From contig OY756957.1 in NCBI GenBank assembly GCA_963580455.1, positions 9,181,001 to 9,245,000 of the forward strand: a DNA stretch of 64,000 nucleotides, in the 5' to 3' direction. Source of the stretch: Euonymus europaeus. Taxonomy: Eukaryota > Streptophyta > Magnoliopsida > Celastrales > Celastraceae. How positions within the stretch are numbered: position 1 is the first letter of the stretch; each line of letters begins with the position of its first letter. The notes under the pieces are model-generated. The model did no database searches. It had not been told where the DNA came from and saw only the letters and a program-made list of their open reading frames with translations. Made by a program: the position numbers and the translations under genes. Of the stretch, positions 53,485 through 64,000 are shown one piece after another.

Positions 53485-54067
53485 AACTATTGTTGAAAAC
53501 CTGTTGACGAATTGTATCCAATATATCTAAGTGAAAACAGTCATGTTTGTCACTTGACAATTGGAGTGCGCCAAAAACCTTGTACTCGATGGTGCATCCC
53601 TGCACATTTAGAGTTAGTGTTCCCTTTTGAACATCAATCTTGGTACCTTCCATGGCTGTGAGTGGACAACCAAGAATTAAAGTCAAGTGTGCGTCCGTCA
53701 TAGGAACTGGCTCCATCTCCAAGACTAGAAAATGAACAGGCAAGATTAATCCATCAACTTTGACTAAAACATCTTCAAGGATACCCCTAGGATATTTGAT
53801 TGATCTATCAGCCAATTGGATGCTCACAGAGGTTGCCTTTAGTTCGCTTACATTCAAAGATTCATAAACAAAGAAAGGCATTAAATTGATGGATGCACCT
53901 AAGTCAAAAAGAGCTTTCTCAAACCTGTGACCCCCAATGATACAAGGTATAGCAAAACTGCCCGAATATTTTAGTTTAGGAGGGAGTTTGCTTTGTAGAA
54001 CAGCTGAAACTTCCTCAGAAACCTTGATTGTTTCAAACTCCTTGAACTTCCTCTTACTTGTGCACAA
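53450..54067 (-). pseudogene. Athila aspartic protease
   Basis: The sequence FEKALFDLGASINLMPFFVYESL gives the active site as DLGAS, the form usual in Athila-type elements in place of DTG/DSGA. A flap-like VDGLILPVHFLVLEME and a LILGCPLTAMEGTKIDVQKG segment follow, as in retropepsins. It would process the Gag-Pol polyprotein. The frame runs from 54067 to a stop at 53450 that overlaps the RT frame at 53484 in a different phase, so a frameshift separates protease from RT. Confidence 0.83.
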
Positions 54068-54249
54068 GTCCTTGAGGAACTTTGCCTATTTGGGCATTTG
54101 TTTGATGGCATCTAAAAGAGGAATGTTAATCTCCACATTTTTGAAAGTATGCATGATTTCTTGCATTGGATTTTCTTTCTTGAATTTCTCTAATCTACTA
54201 GGAAAAGGAGCATGTGAGGAAATAAACTTTGGAGGATTAGAGTTTACCT

Positions 54250-55595
54250 GAAGGCTTGAGCTTTTCTAGAGTGGAATAGCATTGTTGCTAGAAATTGGAT
54301 CTGCAACATCTGGATTGATCAGATCTTTAGATTCGAGGTTCTTCTCTTCTTCTGCCACGCTCGTTTTTCCAGTTATTTTTCCTCCCCTCAGAGTGATTGC
54401 TTTAGCATGTTCATTAATATTTGGATTGGCAACAACTTGTCCCGGAAGCTTTCCAGGTTCTCTTTGATTTAAAGCAGTGGCTAACTGTCCCATTTGTTGT
54501 TCCATATTTGAAATGACGTTATCGGTTTTCTGCATAAATGCTTGAGTGCTTTGCGTCATAGATGTAACAATTTCTTCAAGCGATGGTTTCGGAGGCTCAA
54601 TTGGAACCCGATGTTATGGCAATTGAGCAAAAGGTTGTTGCATTGGCTGATCATTATTCCACCTAAAATTTGAATGACTCCTCCATCCTAGATTGTAGGT
54701 AGGAGCAAATAGATCACTCCTTGGTCTTTGCATGTGATTTGGATAGGTTCTCAATGCATTTATTTGGCCATCTAAGACTGCAACTTTATTTTGTGGACAA
54801 CTTTTCATGGCATGTCCAGGTGTACGACAAATAGCACACATTTGAGGGACTGAAGTGATTAGTTGCATCACTATGTCTGTCAAGTTCGCAATTTAGGCTT
54901 CCATGTTTGAACTTGATTGTGCTTCATAGACTCCAACCCTTTTTCTGAGGGTTTCTCACTCTATTGTAGCTCCATTGTTGATAAATAGTTGACAGGGTTT
55001 CGAACATCTCCTTTGCTTGCCTAGCATTTTTATTCATCAATTCACGACCAGGTGTGGCATCCACCATTTTGCGATCTGAATCCAACATCCCTTCATAAAA
55101 ATATTGCATTAGAAGCCATTCTTGAATATTATGATAAGGAAAAGAACTTAAAAGCCTCTTATATCTCTCCCAATACTCGTGGAATGCTTTTCCATCAGTT
55201 TGCTGGATACTCACTATTTCTTTCCTTATTTTGTTTTTCTTTTGAGCTGGAAAGAATTTTCTCAAGAACTTGTTTGCCAAATCTGTCCAAGTTCTTATTG
55301 AAGCTCTTGGTAAAGAGTGAAGCCATGTCTTTGTTTGTTCCTTCAAACTGAATGGGATTAATCATAGACGGACCTGCTCTTCAATTAAACTTCTTATTTT
55401 GATTGTGGAACATACATCAAAGAACTCTTTAAGATGCATGTGAGGATCTTCTCTAGCATGGCCCAAGAATGTGGGCAATAAATGGATCATGCCTGACTTT
55501 AATTTAAAATTGTCTACGGTGGTCTAGGGGTAGACAATACATGAAGCTTGATCGACTGCTTGAGGCACTGAGAAATCCTTAAGTGGCTTGTTCAT
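54250..55595 (-). pseudogene. Athila gag with zinc knuckle
   Basis: It probably starts at the ATG at 55595. Capsid-like motifs are MIHLLPTFLGHAREDPHMHL (near 55480), then LPRASIRTWTDLANKFLRKFF, EYWERYKRLLSSFPYHN and YEGMLDSDRKMVDATPG (55310-55060). A CCHC knuckle, CAICRTPGHAMKSC, lies at 54850-54805. The C-terminal part (54559-54266) includes QQMGQLATALNQREPGKLPG. Stops near 55540, 55365, 54924, 54890 and 54614 and frameshifts break it. Gag would form the cytoplasmic particle. The 55600-56175 stretch upstream is leader without a recognised gene. Confidence 0.83.
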
Positions 55596-56179
55596 GTTTT
55601 CTTAATCTTCTGCCATTTGGACTATGACTCTGGGACTTGTGGCTGGTGATGTCAAAGGTGATATCTTAGGAGTTTTACGGTCTCTTTTTCGTTGTTGACA
55701 AAATAGATGAATATCCGTTAATTTTGTGTTTAAAGAGATGTCGTCACTCAATAAGTTCTTCGAATCTAAGCGGGACATCCATGTGTCTGTACAATAGTAA
55801 AATAGCAATGAGATATTTAGGTGGCAAAGCCAATCACATCCATGAACATAAATTAATATAGAGAAAATTTGGAGGATGACAATGCCAATCAAAACTAACA
55901 GCATTAAAGGAGTTAGTATACAGTATATAAAAATTTAGTATACAAAAAAAATAAAATGGGGCAGATAAGGCGAACCACAAAAAGAAATACAAATAATTAA
56001 TGATGTTAGTAACTACTAATGCATAGTAATAGGCGGTTGAACCAACCATTAATAAAATGGGGTGATTAAGTTAACCACATTAATTAATAATAGATAATGT
56101 AAAATCTTCCATATAGGAGGTGCTACTATAAAAAGTTAGTAAACAAAAAAAATAAAAATAAAAAATAAAAGTTAGATAT

Positions 56180-56406
56180 AATGTAAGGCTACAGTGAAGT
56201 TCTCTAGTTTTTGGTAAGTTCAAAGATGCACTATTTGAATCAACCCATAAACAATTTATTTATAGGAATACTTAATGATGTAACTCCCTCAACTGCGCTC
56301 AAAGAAACTTATCTATACACCCGTTCAATTTGAATTGAAAACTGCACATGATATATAACTATCAATGACAATTACATGCACCATACAAGTGCCTCTTGCA
56401 CCAAGA
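56180..56406 (-). mobile_element. Fragment of a copia-1-type LTR
   Basis: The reverse complement matches about 10374-10605 of the copia-1 LTR through GGTGCAAGAGGCA, TCATGTGCAGTTTTCAATTC, GTATAGATAAGTTTCTTTGA and AAGTATTCCTATAAATA. It directly follows the Athila leader and is truncated at both ends. Confidence 0.8.
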
Positions 56407-56483
56407 TGTTGTGTCGGTAGAAGTTATATATACATTGTTTTGTTGTTGTTTTGATGGCATATGTATGTGTGATGTTACGTGTG

Positions 56484-56526
<43 letters not shown>

Positions 56527-56590
56527 TATATGTACATATAGATTATATTATTATATGTGTGTGTGTGATGTTGTGTCGGTAGAAGTTGTA

Positions 56591-56627
<37 letters not shown>

Positions 56628-56770
56628 TTGTATGTGTGTGTTATTGTGTCGGCATGTTACATTACATATGTATATGGGATGCTATGTGTATGTGATATGT
56701 ATTTATATAAGATGCTATGTTTTGATGTGACAATATATATATATACACAATGCAAGTACATTATAATTGT
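56404..56770. repeat. Composite TA/TG microsatellites and 163-bp-spaced direct repeat
   Basis: (TA)n at about 56483-56508 passes into (TG)n; (TG)n at about 56590-56609 passes into (TA)n. The phrase GATGTTGTGTCGGTAGAAGTT occurs at about 56404 and 56567. The block separates the LTR fragment from the caulimovirid sequence; open frames here are repeat artefacts. Confidence 0.8.
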
Positions 56771-56784
56771 GAAATGACCTAGAA

Positions 56785-58110
56785 ATGAACTCGGTTCTTT
56801 CTGTAAACAATTTGGTTTTGAAGAAAATTGTTCTAAACAAAAAGATTCCCCTTCTAAGAAACCTTCTGATTCCAAAAAGTCTTATTATTCTAAATCCAAT
56901 TATCGCTCCCGATTTTATAAGAATTCTTTTACACCAAAATCATCCCATAGGAAGAAAGAAGAAGACAAAACCTAATTCCCAACCTGACAATACAAAAAAT
57001 CCAAAAAATCCTACTTGTTACAAATGCAATAAACCAGGACACTTTGCCAGGTATTGTAACTTTCGTCAAAGGATTAATGAGTTAGAATTAGATGATAAGA
57101 TTATTGCAAAATTAGATTCAATCCTTTTAGACACTGATGATGATTCATCTCTATCTCCTTCTGATAATCATTATGATGATCTTTCTTCTTCATCTTCTGA
57201 TCCTGAAATAAACATGCTTTCTAGGGATCAAGAATTCCTTTTAGAAGTTGTTAACCATATTGATGATTCTACTATAAAGCTAGCTTACTTAGACAAATTA
57301 AAGCAAACTTTATTCCATTCTGATAATAGGATTGCTCCTCCTAAAGCAACATATAATTTAAAAGAAATCTTATCAAAACATGATCAAAGAATAGAACCTT
57401 CCTTTACTCCTGATGTTCAACATCTCCAGATAGAGATCTCTGCAATAAAAATCGAACTTAACAGCCTTCGGAATCAGCAAAAGAATGGCCGTGTGAGAGT
57501 AAATCAACTAGTTTCCATTATCGATAAAGGAAAAGGTTTAGTAATGACATCTGGAACACCAAGTGACTCAGAAGAAGACGAACGAATACGAAAGATCGAA
57601 ACAGAAGGAATTTTAATTGAAAGTTCTTATAAAAATGATCAACCTTTCCTAGGATTATTATCTCAAGTTATTGGGCAAAAATGGTTTATCAAAATAACTA
57701 TTATTGTTCGTGACTCTTATTCTTTTGATACTATTGCCTTAGTAGATTCAGGTGCAGATTTAAATTGTCTTCGTTCCGATTTAGTTCCTCATCATTATTG
57801 GGAAAACACAATTGAAGGCATGAAAACTGCAGCTGGAGAACAACTTAAGATTCTCTACAAAGTATCCAATGCAAAAATAAGCAAATCCAATGCTTCTTTT
57901 ACTTTAGATTTTTTGGGTATACAAAATATTACTAAATATGTTATTTTGGGAACACCTTTCCTCGATCTTATCAAACCATTTCATGTAAGTCATGATGGTC
58001 TTTCTACAGCTTTATCTGGGAAAAATATATTTTTCCCTTTTATCCAACAATCAGCAAAGGGACTAACTTCTTTTATAAATAGATGCTCACTTCATCATCT
58101 TATTACAGCA
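56785..58110 (+). pseudogene. Endogenous caulimovirid polyprotein fragment: zinc knuckle and aspartic protease
   Basis: An inactivated copy from a plant pararetrovirus. A basic region (56800-56970, in another phase) leads into the CCHC knuckle CYKCNKPGHFARYC near 57025. An Asp/Ser-rich linker follows (57110-57200). The aspartic protease has IALVDSGADLNCLRSDL (near 57740) and the VILGTPFLDLIKPF segment (near 57940). In Caulimoviridae the knuckle follows the coat protein and the protease precedes RT. A frame change near 56975 breaks the start. After about 58060 the expected RT and RNase H are missing and the sequence passes straight into the second ORF. Confidence 0.85.
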
Positions 58111-58113
58111 ACC

Positions 58114-59440
58114 ATGAGCACTTCCTCTAGAAGAGGACGAGGGAGAATGTCTCCACCAACAACAAGGTCACAAATGCAGAGACTTTCAAAAGAATCTTAT
58201 GCTTTAGATACAGCACCAATCCTCCCAAAGAAGTCATGGGCCGACATTGCTGATGAAGAAGATCAGAAGATAGCTCTTGCCAAAACAAGATCAAAAGGTA
58301 AAGAGGTAATTTCTGATCCTCAACCCCAAACCCCAATTCCTCAAGAGATTTTAAACAATCCTTCCCTTTTAGAATGGGTTTCATCTTTATAGAAAACACC
58401 TGAGGTTGCTTTAGCAATCCAGGCACAAAAACCACCCATTAGTTCAGCTTTAATTATTTCTGAACCCGTTTTAAAAATTGCTGCCAATTTGGCTTTATCA
58501 CAAAATCAAACACAACCTTTTACTTATGTATCCAAATATTTTGATAAACAGATTTATCAAAAGGTTGTTCTTATGGAAACTGCATTTCAAAGTAAAGATC
58601 CAAAGATTGTGGTCTCTAAGGTCTTTCCTCTAAACTGGCATTTTATGCCACAAGATTTACAAAAAAATCAAAAATTTTATGAATTTATTTTAATTGATAC
58701 CGATTCAATTTCCATGAAGAAGTACCATAACCAAGATTCTGTTCTTACACATTGTACTGTCATGATTTTAAAAGTTATAACCCCAGAAATGTGGGGACAG
58801 GAGTTACATGTAACAAAACAATTTTCATTAAATTTTAAACCTTCAGGATTTTCTTATTGGGATTATCACGAAGCTTGGACTAAAGCTTTTTTAATTGAAA
58901 ACTCTGAGCAGAGGCACTCATGATTTTTTCAATTTAGAGTTAATCAAACTTATTATTTTCCCAATTGGTTTAACGAATGGTGGTGGCACTTTGGACCTCT
59001 TCAAGAAATCTTACCTTCAATCGTCAGAGAGGGATTCGATATTTTCAGATCCTGTTATCAACCACAAAACATGGCTATACCACCTCTATTATACTTTTTC
59101 TCAATCTTTGCCATCTCATGGATTACAAATTGACAATATCAATTTCATAATGAACCTGCCAGCTTATCATACTTAGTTCGGATTTATCGTACAAAATGGT
59201 GGGACAAGTTTGATGCTACAAGAGCCTATCCTGATAATGTACTTAAATGGTTCTCTGATAATTATGCTAAAACCAAACAGATTGCAAAGTCAGAGCGCCA
59301 TTTACTTGGGATGAAATCCTTTATTAGTTCCAAATTAATTTCAGCCACATCTGAAGATGAACTTGCTCATCTTCTTCAAAAAACCTTATCTGAACTAAAA
59401 GGTCAATCCACACAATCTTCCTGAAAATCTTCTAAGAGTT
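58114..59440 (+). pseudogene. Endogenous caulimovirid second ORF, unknown function
   Basis: The frame opens at 58114 with a Ser/Arg/Gly-rich segment. It reads through SWADIADEED to a stop at 58390, then continues with QPFTYVSKYFDKQIYQ, WHFMPQDLQKNQKFYEFI and FSLNFKPSGFSYWDYHEAW (58510-58880). After a stop at 58921 it goes on with several Trp-rich segments to about 59420. Similar Trp/Tyr-rich proteins accompany endogenous caulimovirids of the petuvirus/florendovirus type, as far as I recall. No enzymatic motif is visible. The open frame from 56785 joins the protease part to the start of this one, which looks like an internal deletion. Confidence 0.6.
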
Positions 59441-59483
59441 TTAACTCTGATGATCTTCTTGACGAAGATAACTTATCAGGTCC

Positions 59484-59650
59484 AGTAAAGGCTTGGCTAT
59501 TCCACCTCAAACGGTAGGTGGTAAAGAAATAATCAAATCAGTTGAAAGTTGGAAGCTTTACTCAAAAGCCCAAAAATCCTACAAGGTACCTAACTAAGTT
59601 TGGGATTAATTGACTTAGCTATTCCACCTCAAACGGTAGGTGGTAAAGAA
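59484..59650 (+). repeat. Direct repeat of a 37-bp segment, about 119 bp apart, in the second-ORF tail
   Basis: GCTATTCCACCTCAAACGGTAGGTGGTAAAGAAA occurs near 59491 and again near 59610, with related sequence after each. Both encode an IPPQTVGGKE peptide in one frame, so a coding segment was tandemly duplicated or two copies were joined here. Confidence 0.8.
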
Positions 59651-59689
59651 ACTGTAAAAACCGTTCACAGCTGGGTATTTGCTAAAAAT

Positions 59690-60700
59690 ACCATTATACC
59701 CTTTCGGGTCCAAACATGAAGACATTATGGACAAGAAGACAAGGTAATATGCGTAGATAAGCCTTAATCCTTTGGATTATAGTAGTATGAGTATCCGTCC
59801 AAGGAGGGGGATTCTTCTTCAACCTGTCATGTAAAGGTTTGCATATTTTTTGAAGGTTAGGATAAAAATTAGCAATCTAATTTAAACTTCCCAAGAACCG
59901 TTGTAAATGATTTTTATCTAATATTTTATCAGAAAATTTGTCAACAAATTGGATAGATCGTTCGATTGGTATAATAGTACCATGATGAATATTATGACCA
60001 AGAAACCGAATATTCGTTTGAAATAATTTAATCTTTGTTTTGGACACAATCAAACCATTGTCTTTAATAATCTTGAGAAATTTGAAGAGATGATAAAAAT
60101 GTTGTTTGATATTATGAGAAAATATCAAAATATCATCAATGTAAACAATTAAGAATTGAGAATAAGGATTAAAAATGTCATTCATAATTTTTTGAAATTT
60201 AGAAGGTGCATTCTTTAAGCTAAAAGGCATAACATTCCATTCATATTGTCCAAAAGGAACAGTAAAGGCAGTTTTGTACCTATCTCGCTCTTCAATCTGG
60301 ATTTTCCAGAAACCAGATTTCATATCAAATTTTGAAAAGATTTTAGCATCGTATAATTTAGCTAGTAAATCTTTTTTATTAGGAATTGGATAACAAATCC
60401 ATTGGAGGGCTTTGTTTAAAGGTTTATAATTGATAAAAAGTCGAGGAACTCCTCGTTCAATTTCAGCATTCTTATTAACATAAAAAGCAGCACAACTCCA
60501 AGGAGACTGGCTGTGCCTAATTAACTTTTTATCTAAAAGATCTTGAATCTCTTTTCTACAGTGTTCTTCTAATTCTTTGTTCATTTGTATCCCTCGGGCT
60601 TTTGTAGGTATATTGATTTCTTGGAAATCGTTTTCATAAGGTAATTGGACAACGTGTTTCTTCCTATCCCAGAAGGCAGCAGGAAGATCAGAACAAACAT
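59690..60700 (-). pseudogene. Endogenous caulimovirid reverse transcriptase and start of RNase H
   Basis: The main frame (60584-59877) contains LLDKKLIRHSQSPWSCAAFYV, PRLFINYKPLNKALQ, FSKFDMKSGFWKIQI, GQYEWNVMPFSLKNAPSKFQ and the catalytic IVYIDDILIFS (near 60140). It ends HLQRFLGSLN before a stop. Continuation toward the RNase H (IANFY, then PPPWTD) is visible in the same direction to about 59690. RT copies the viral RNA in the cytoplasm. It lies opposite in orientation to the copy at 56785-59440, and the two meet tail to tail near 59680. No intact RNase H is present. Confidence 0.87.
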
Positions 60701-60727
60701 CATTTTCAAAGATATGTTGGAGAGATT

Positions 60728-61339
60728 CTATTTTTTCTTTGTTTCTGTTGTTGATAATTGTTGGTTAATTTGGGAGATATCAATTGTCTCAGAAAGGTGT
60801 TCAATTTGTTTTCCTTTGTTTTCAACAAAACAATTTATGGAATCTTCATAAACAGAATTTTGTGCTAAGACGTGGATATTTTTTGTGATAGGTTTTTGTA
60901 TGAAAGGAAAAATAATTTTATTTCCTAGAATCTTAGTATGAATTCCATGATTACTTATTTTAAATGGTTTGAGTAACTCAAGGAATGGGGTTCCTAGAAT
61001 AACATACTTTGTAATATTTTGAATACCTAGGAAACCAGTTTTGAGATTAACATCATTGTTTGTGATTGTAACATCAGATAATTTATAAATAATCTTAAGT
61101 TGTTCTCCTGCGGCATATTTGATTCCTTCATTTGTTTTTTCCCAATAAGGACGAGGAACTAAATCTGAACGAAGGCAATTTAAATCAGCTCCAGAATCCA
61201 CTAAGGCGATTGTATCAAAAGAGAAAGATTTTTTGATTTGAAGTGCAACTTTTATAAACCATTTTTGGCTAGTAACTTGAGACAATAATCTAAGGAAAGG
61301 TTGTTCCTTATTTTCCTTTAAATCCTTTTCTTGTTTCAT
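60728..61339 (-). pseudogene. Endogenous caulimovirid aspartic protease, second copy
   Basis: The order of motifs matches the plus-strand copy at 57640-58050: SQVTSQKWFIKVAL, the active site IALVDSGADLNCLRSDL (near 61195), AAGEQLKIIYKLSD, GFLGIQNITKYVILGTPFL and the FPFIQ end. The two copies differ by many substitutions, so they are separate lineages or old duplicates. The frame continues upstream to about 61480 with stops. It lies upstream of the RT frame on the same strand, with a stop near 60728 between them. Confidence 0.85.
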
Positions 61340-61481
61340 ATTTTTGATTTTGGATTTAAGTTTAGCAATATCCTATTGAACTGTTTTAATACTAGAGTTT
61401 GGAGTTTTCATGGTAATCTCTGTGACAGAAGATGTATGATTATGAGGTTTTATTTTGGTATTTTCTTCATCTGAAATCTTT

Positions 61482-61619
61482 CATTACGACTTAGGATATT
61501 AAATCTGGATTCCTTATGGTATCGACCATAATAAAGAGTTGATGATTGGGATATTCCCCGAGTTGAAATAAACAAAATATATAAAAAGAAATCCATATTT
61601 AATATCCTAAGTCGTAATG
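61482..61619. repeat. 32-bp inverted repeat at a head-to-head caulimovirid junction
   Basis: 61482-61513 and 61588-61619 are reverse complements with 30 of 32 matches counted by eye (CATTACGACTTAGGATATT arm). The spacer is 74 bp. Each arm is the same movement-protein coding segment, read outward on opposite strands. Confidence 0.85.
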
Positions 61620-62170
61620 ATTATACGATTAAAACTAAAGAAAGAGATATTAAACTGTTTAAGTCATATGAAACCATTAAGCTTCTAACTCAGAAATCTT
61701 TAGAAAAACGTAAGCAAAAATATAACTATCTTCATATCGGATTAGTCCAGATCGGTATTAAACCCTTAACTCGTGAAGGTTTAGATACATCAATTCTTTT
61801 ATGTTTGCGTGATTGTAGAATATTAGAGTTTAATGATTCACTCTTAGGTACAGTTGAAACTAGCCTTTGCAGTGGTCCAATTTATTTTGATTGTTATCCA
61901 AATTTTACAGTTTCCTTAAGTGATCAAATTCTTTTAGATGCACTCACTCTAAACATCAAAACTCACAATTGTAAGATGTCTTCTGGATCTCTTCCAATTT
62001 CTTTAATCTATAGGATTCATTATAAAGCTATGTCTTCAGCCTTTGGGTCGAAAGCCTTAAGAAAATCTACCAAGGGAGAAACTTTATTAATCCAAACTGA
62101 TATTGCCAGATCAAACATGACTCTTCCACGCACAATTAAGTGGGACGAGATTACCTTACCCACAACATGA
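61545..62170 (+). pseudogene. Endogenous caulimovirid movement protein
   Basis: The open frame enters near 61545 and shows SRNDYTIKTKERDIKLF, YLHIGLVQIGIKPLTREGLD and the GPIYFDCYPNFTVSLSD segment (near 61880), then PISLIYRIHYKAMSS. This order fits the 30K-type movement proteins of Caulimoviridae, which enlarge plasmodesmata for cell-to-cell spread. A TGA at 62168-62170 ends it; beyond the stop the same frame continues into a Ser/Pro-rich linker toward the coat protein. The N-terminus is uncertain because the inverted-repeat junction lies there. Confidence 0.78.
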
Positions 62171-62524
62171 GAGTTACAAGGGGTTGTACCTCCAAAGAAA
62201 GTAGAAAACACAAACATAGAACAAGTTACTCAATCCAGTGATGGAAAAGTAGAAATTACTTTTAGTTCTCGACGACACTCAATTGATTTAAACATATTTA
62301 ATCGTAGTTCGTGTATTTCGTCTTTTAGATCTGAGTTAGGAATCCCTCCTAAAAATTCCTTCTCTACTCCAAACACTTCTTATACAACAAAAAATCAATT
62401 TCCATCCAATCCAAGTACTTCTTATCACCCTAGTTTAAGTGGAGTTAATCATTCTGGTTCAATACCAAAACCATTTTACAATGTTCAACAGCTAGAATCC
62501 CAAACCAGTTCCACCCAAGAGCCA

Positions 62525-64000
62525 ATGTCACCAACTTATTCTCAAATGGTTGATAATAATGACCCAGAGTTAAATGTTCTTATCCGTAATAATTTTGTTA
62601 TCGATAAACAATCATTACAAAAAGAATTTTATTCTCCTCAAAATACAACCAAAAGAGACTGGTTCCTCAGTCATTATATAGATGAAAAAAGACAGTCTAT
62701 TCAAAAAGCATATTATGATTTTCTCAAAGTACTACAACAACAAATGCCATTCTTTGAGTACTTTGAGTTAGACATAGATGACCCCCATATTGATTGGGCT
62801 ACTTATCCTTTTACTCCGAAAGCCTCAAAAGTTTCAAAATCTTCCGAATATTTAGATTCCTCTATCAATGTTGTAACTAGGGTTCAGACCTGGTACGACA
62901 ATACTCAAAAAACAGTGATTGAATCTGAGCATCCACCTTTAACCCAACTCAAGTTAGAATATAAGAATTCTTTTGTTATTGCTACACCATTCAAAGTTAC
63001 CAAAACTGAGGAATTTAAAGGCATTGTAGAACAAAATAACTTTACAAATCGACATTTATCCACAATCGGTCAACAGTTAACTAAGATAGAAGATTATGTT
63101 CAGAAGCCAACCATTACAAAAGGTTCAGACAAACCAATGTTCAAACCTTATGAAATACCCCACAAATTAGCTAAAACATTAGCTCCTCAAGACACTGATT
63201 TCATGGCTGCCATAGAAAAGAAATTACAAGACATTAAGGAGAAAAAATTACAAGAACTTACTGCCACTCTTACCCAATTTCCTTCCTTACAAATTCCTGA
63301 AACTCCTCCTACAACATCCACAACTCCAGCTGTCAATAACCTTGACAAAACTAGTGACACTCCAACAAATTCAGACTTTGAAATAAATAAAATGACATGG
63401 CAAGCTCCTCAAAAACTTTATTATTCTAAGACAACTCCACCAGATATTCTGTTAGAAAAAAAACAGACAAACCAAATGAAATATAATGCTGACACCATTT
63501 ATGAATGGAATATCGATGGTATGTCAGATTATAATATCCTTAATTTACTACAACAAATGACGATGGTTAGCAATGCTTATAAAACTAAAATGGATACAAC
63601 TGACCAAGCTATTGCAAACTTAATTATTGCTGGTTTTACAGGATAGTTAAAGGGATGGTGGGATTACCATTTTACATCTCCTCAACAAAATGAAATTCTT
63701 AATGTAGTTAAAACCGCTTCTGATGGAACAGTTATCAAAACAGAATTAGGTGTCAAAATCCAGCATGCTGTCGCCACCCTTATCTTTTCGATCTCCAAAC
63801 ATTTCTTAGGAGACCCATCTAGCATTAGAGATAGGTCTTCTGAGCTCTTAGCTAATTTAAGATGCCGAAAACTTCATGATTTTCGTCAATACAAAGATAC
63901 ATTCTTAACAAGAGTAATGATGCGACCCGATAACAACCAACCTTTCTGGAAAGAAAAATTCTTAGCGGGTCTTCCAATCTTATTAGGTGACGAAGTACGA
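62525..64000 (+). pseudogene. Endogenous caulimovirid coat-protein region, runs off the window
   Basis: It is in the same frame as the movement protein segment. An N-terminal acidic part (NDPELNVLIRNNFVID) is followed by a long Lys/Thr-rich linker, then IANLIIAGFTG ending at a TAG (63644-63646). The same frame resumes with LKGWWDYHFT and HFLGDPSSIRDRSSELLANL, DFRQYKDTFLTR and FWKEKFLAGLPILLGDEV at the window edge. These motifs are typical of the coat protein of petuvirus-like caulimovirids, ahead of the zinc knuckle. With stops at 62170 and 63646 the polyprotein cannot be read through. Confidence 0.78.

Larger units (their letters stand above)
46569..56175 (-). mobile_element. Athila-like Ty3/gypsy element, minus strand, lacking its 5' LTR
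   Basis: Reading downward from 56175: leader, gag, protease, RT, RNase H, integrase, an extra ORF, and a 3' LTR (47873-46569). The DLGASINLMP protease site, gag type and extra downstream ORF fit the Athila clade. At the 5' side it meets a copia-1-type LTR fragment at about 56180 instead of an LTR. All genes are broken by stops and frameshifts. Confidence 0.85.

Noticed and set aside
56396..56777. Cys/Val/Tyr-rich frames as a secreted peptide
   Set aside because: They translate TG and TA microsatellites.
1..64000. CRISPR arrays, bacterial-type operons or defence systems
   Set aside because: Repeat arrays here lack regular spacers, genes have introns and the content is plant retroelements.

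Overview
The window is nuclear DNA of a flowering plant, most likely a eudicot; no species can be named. It is AT-rich, has GT..AG introns and TA/TG microsatellites, and consists almost entirely of nested and decayed transposable elements. The only host-gene-like sequences are a broken intron-containing RGGA-type RNA-binding protein gene (45118-46533) and a FAR1/FRS-like gene (896-3089), which may itself be transposon-derived. No rRNA, tRNA, operon or CRISPR-like structure was seen.

Layout. 1-5000: tandem repeats and the FAR1-like pseudogene. 5375-6440: solo LTR of an Athila-like Ty3/gypsy element. 6441-10764: Ty1/copia remnant (copia-1) with a large gag-to-RT deletion, a 213-bp insertion, a 436-bp MITE and a foreign LTR-like block. 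10770-28660: LINE-1, split twice: by a 10.5-kb Mutator-like element (MULE, 11904-22415, 9-bp target duplication TATTCCATC) and by a copia-type solo LTR (22887-24360, duplication GGAAT). 28929-44389: two same-strand copies of a gypsy-like LTR segment enclosing a minus-strand copia (copia-2), a plus-strand copia gag (copia-3) split by a 2.25-kb solo LTR (duplication CTTAC), a chromovirus pol fragment and LINE-2 on the minus strand. 45118-46533: RGGA pseudogene. 46569-56175: minus-strand Athila-like element lacking its 5' LTR. 56180-56660: copia-1-type LTR fragment and microsatellites. 56785-64000: rearranged, inactivated endogenous caulimovirid (plant pararetrovirus) copies joined in opposite orientations.

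The most interesting unit is the MULE. It has about 106-bp terminal inverted repeats, a MURA-like transposase on the minus strand, and plus-strand genes for a PB1-like protein and for a DUF1985-plus-Ulp1 (C48 SUMO protease-like) protein. The Ulp1 association is known in plants (Kaonashi/CUMULE-type MULEs). What is not explained by that is a short motif, TTCGAGTA, arrayed in almost every non-coding gap of the element and absent outside it by eye. Its orientation mostly follows the strand of the neighbouring gene.

Relative order of events can be read from the nesting: LINE-1 is older than both the MULE and the GGAAT solo LTR inside it; copia-3 is older than the CTTAC solo LTR. All calls are from reading sequence and translated frames by eye; no alignment or database search was run.
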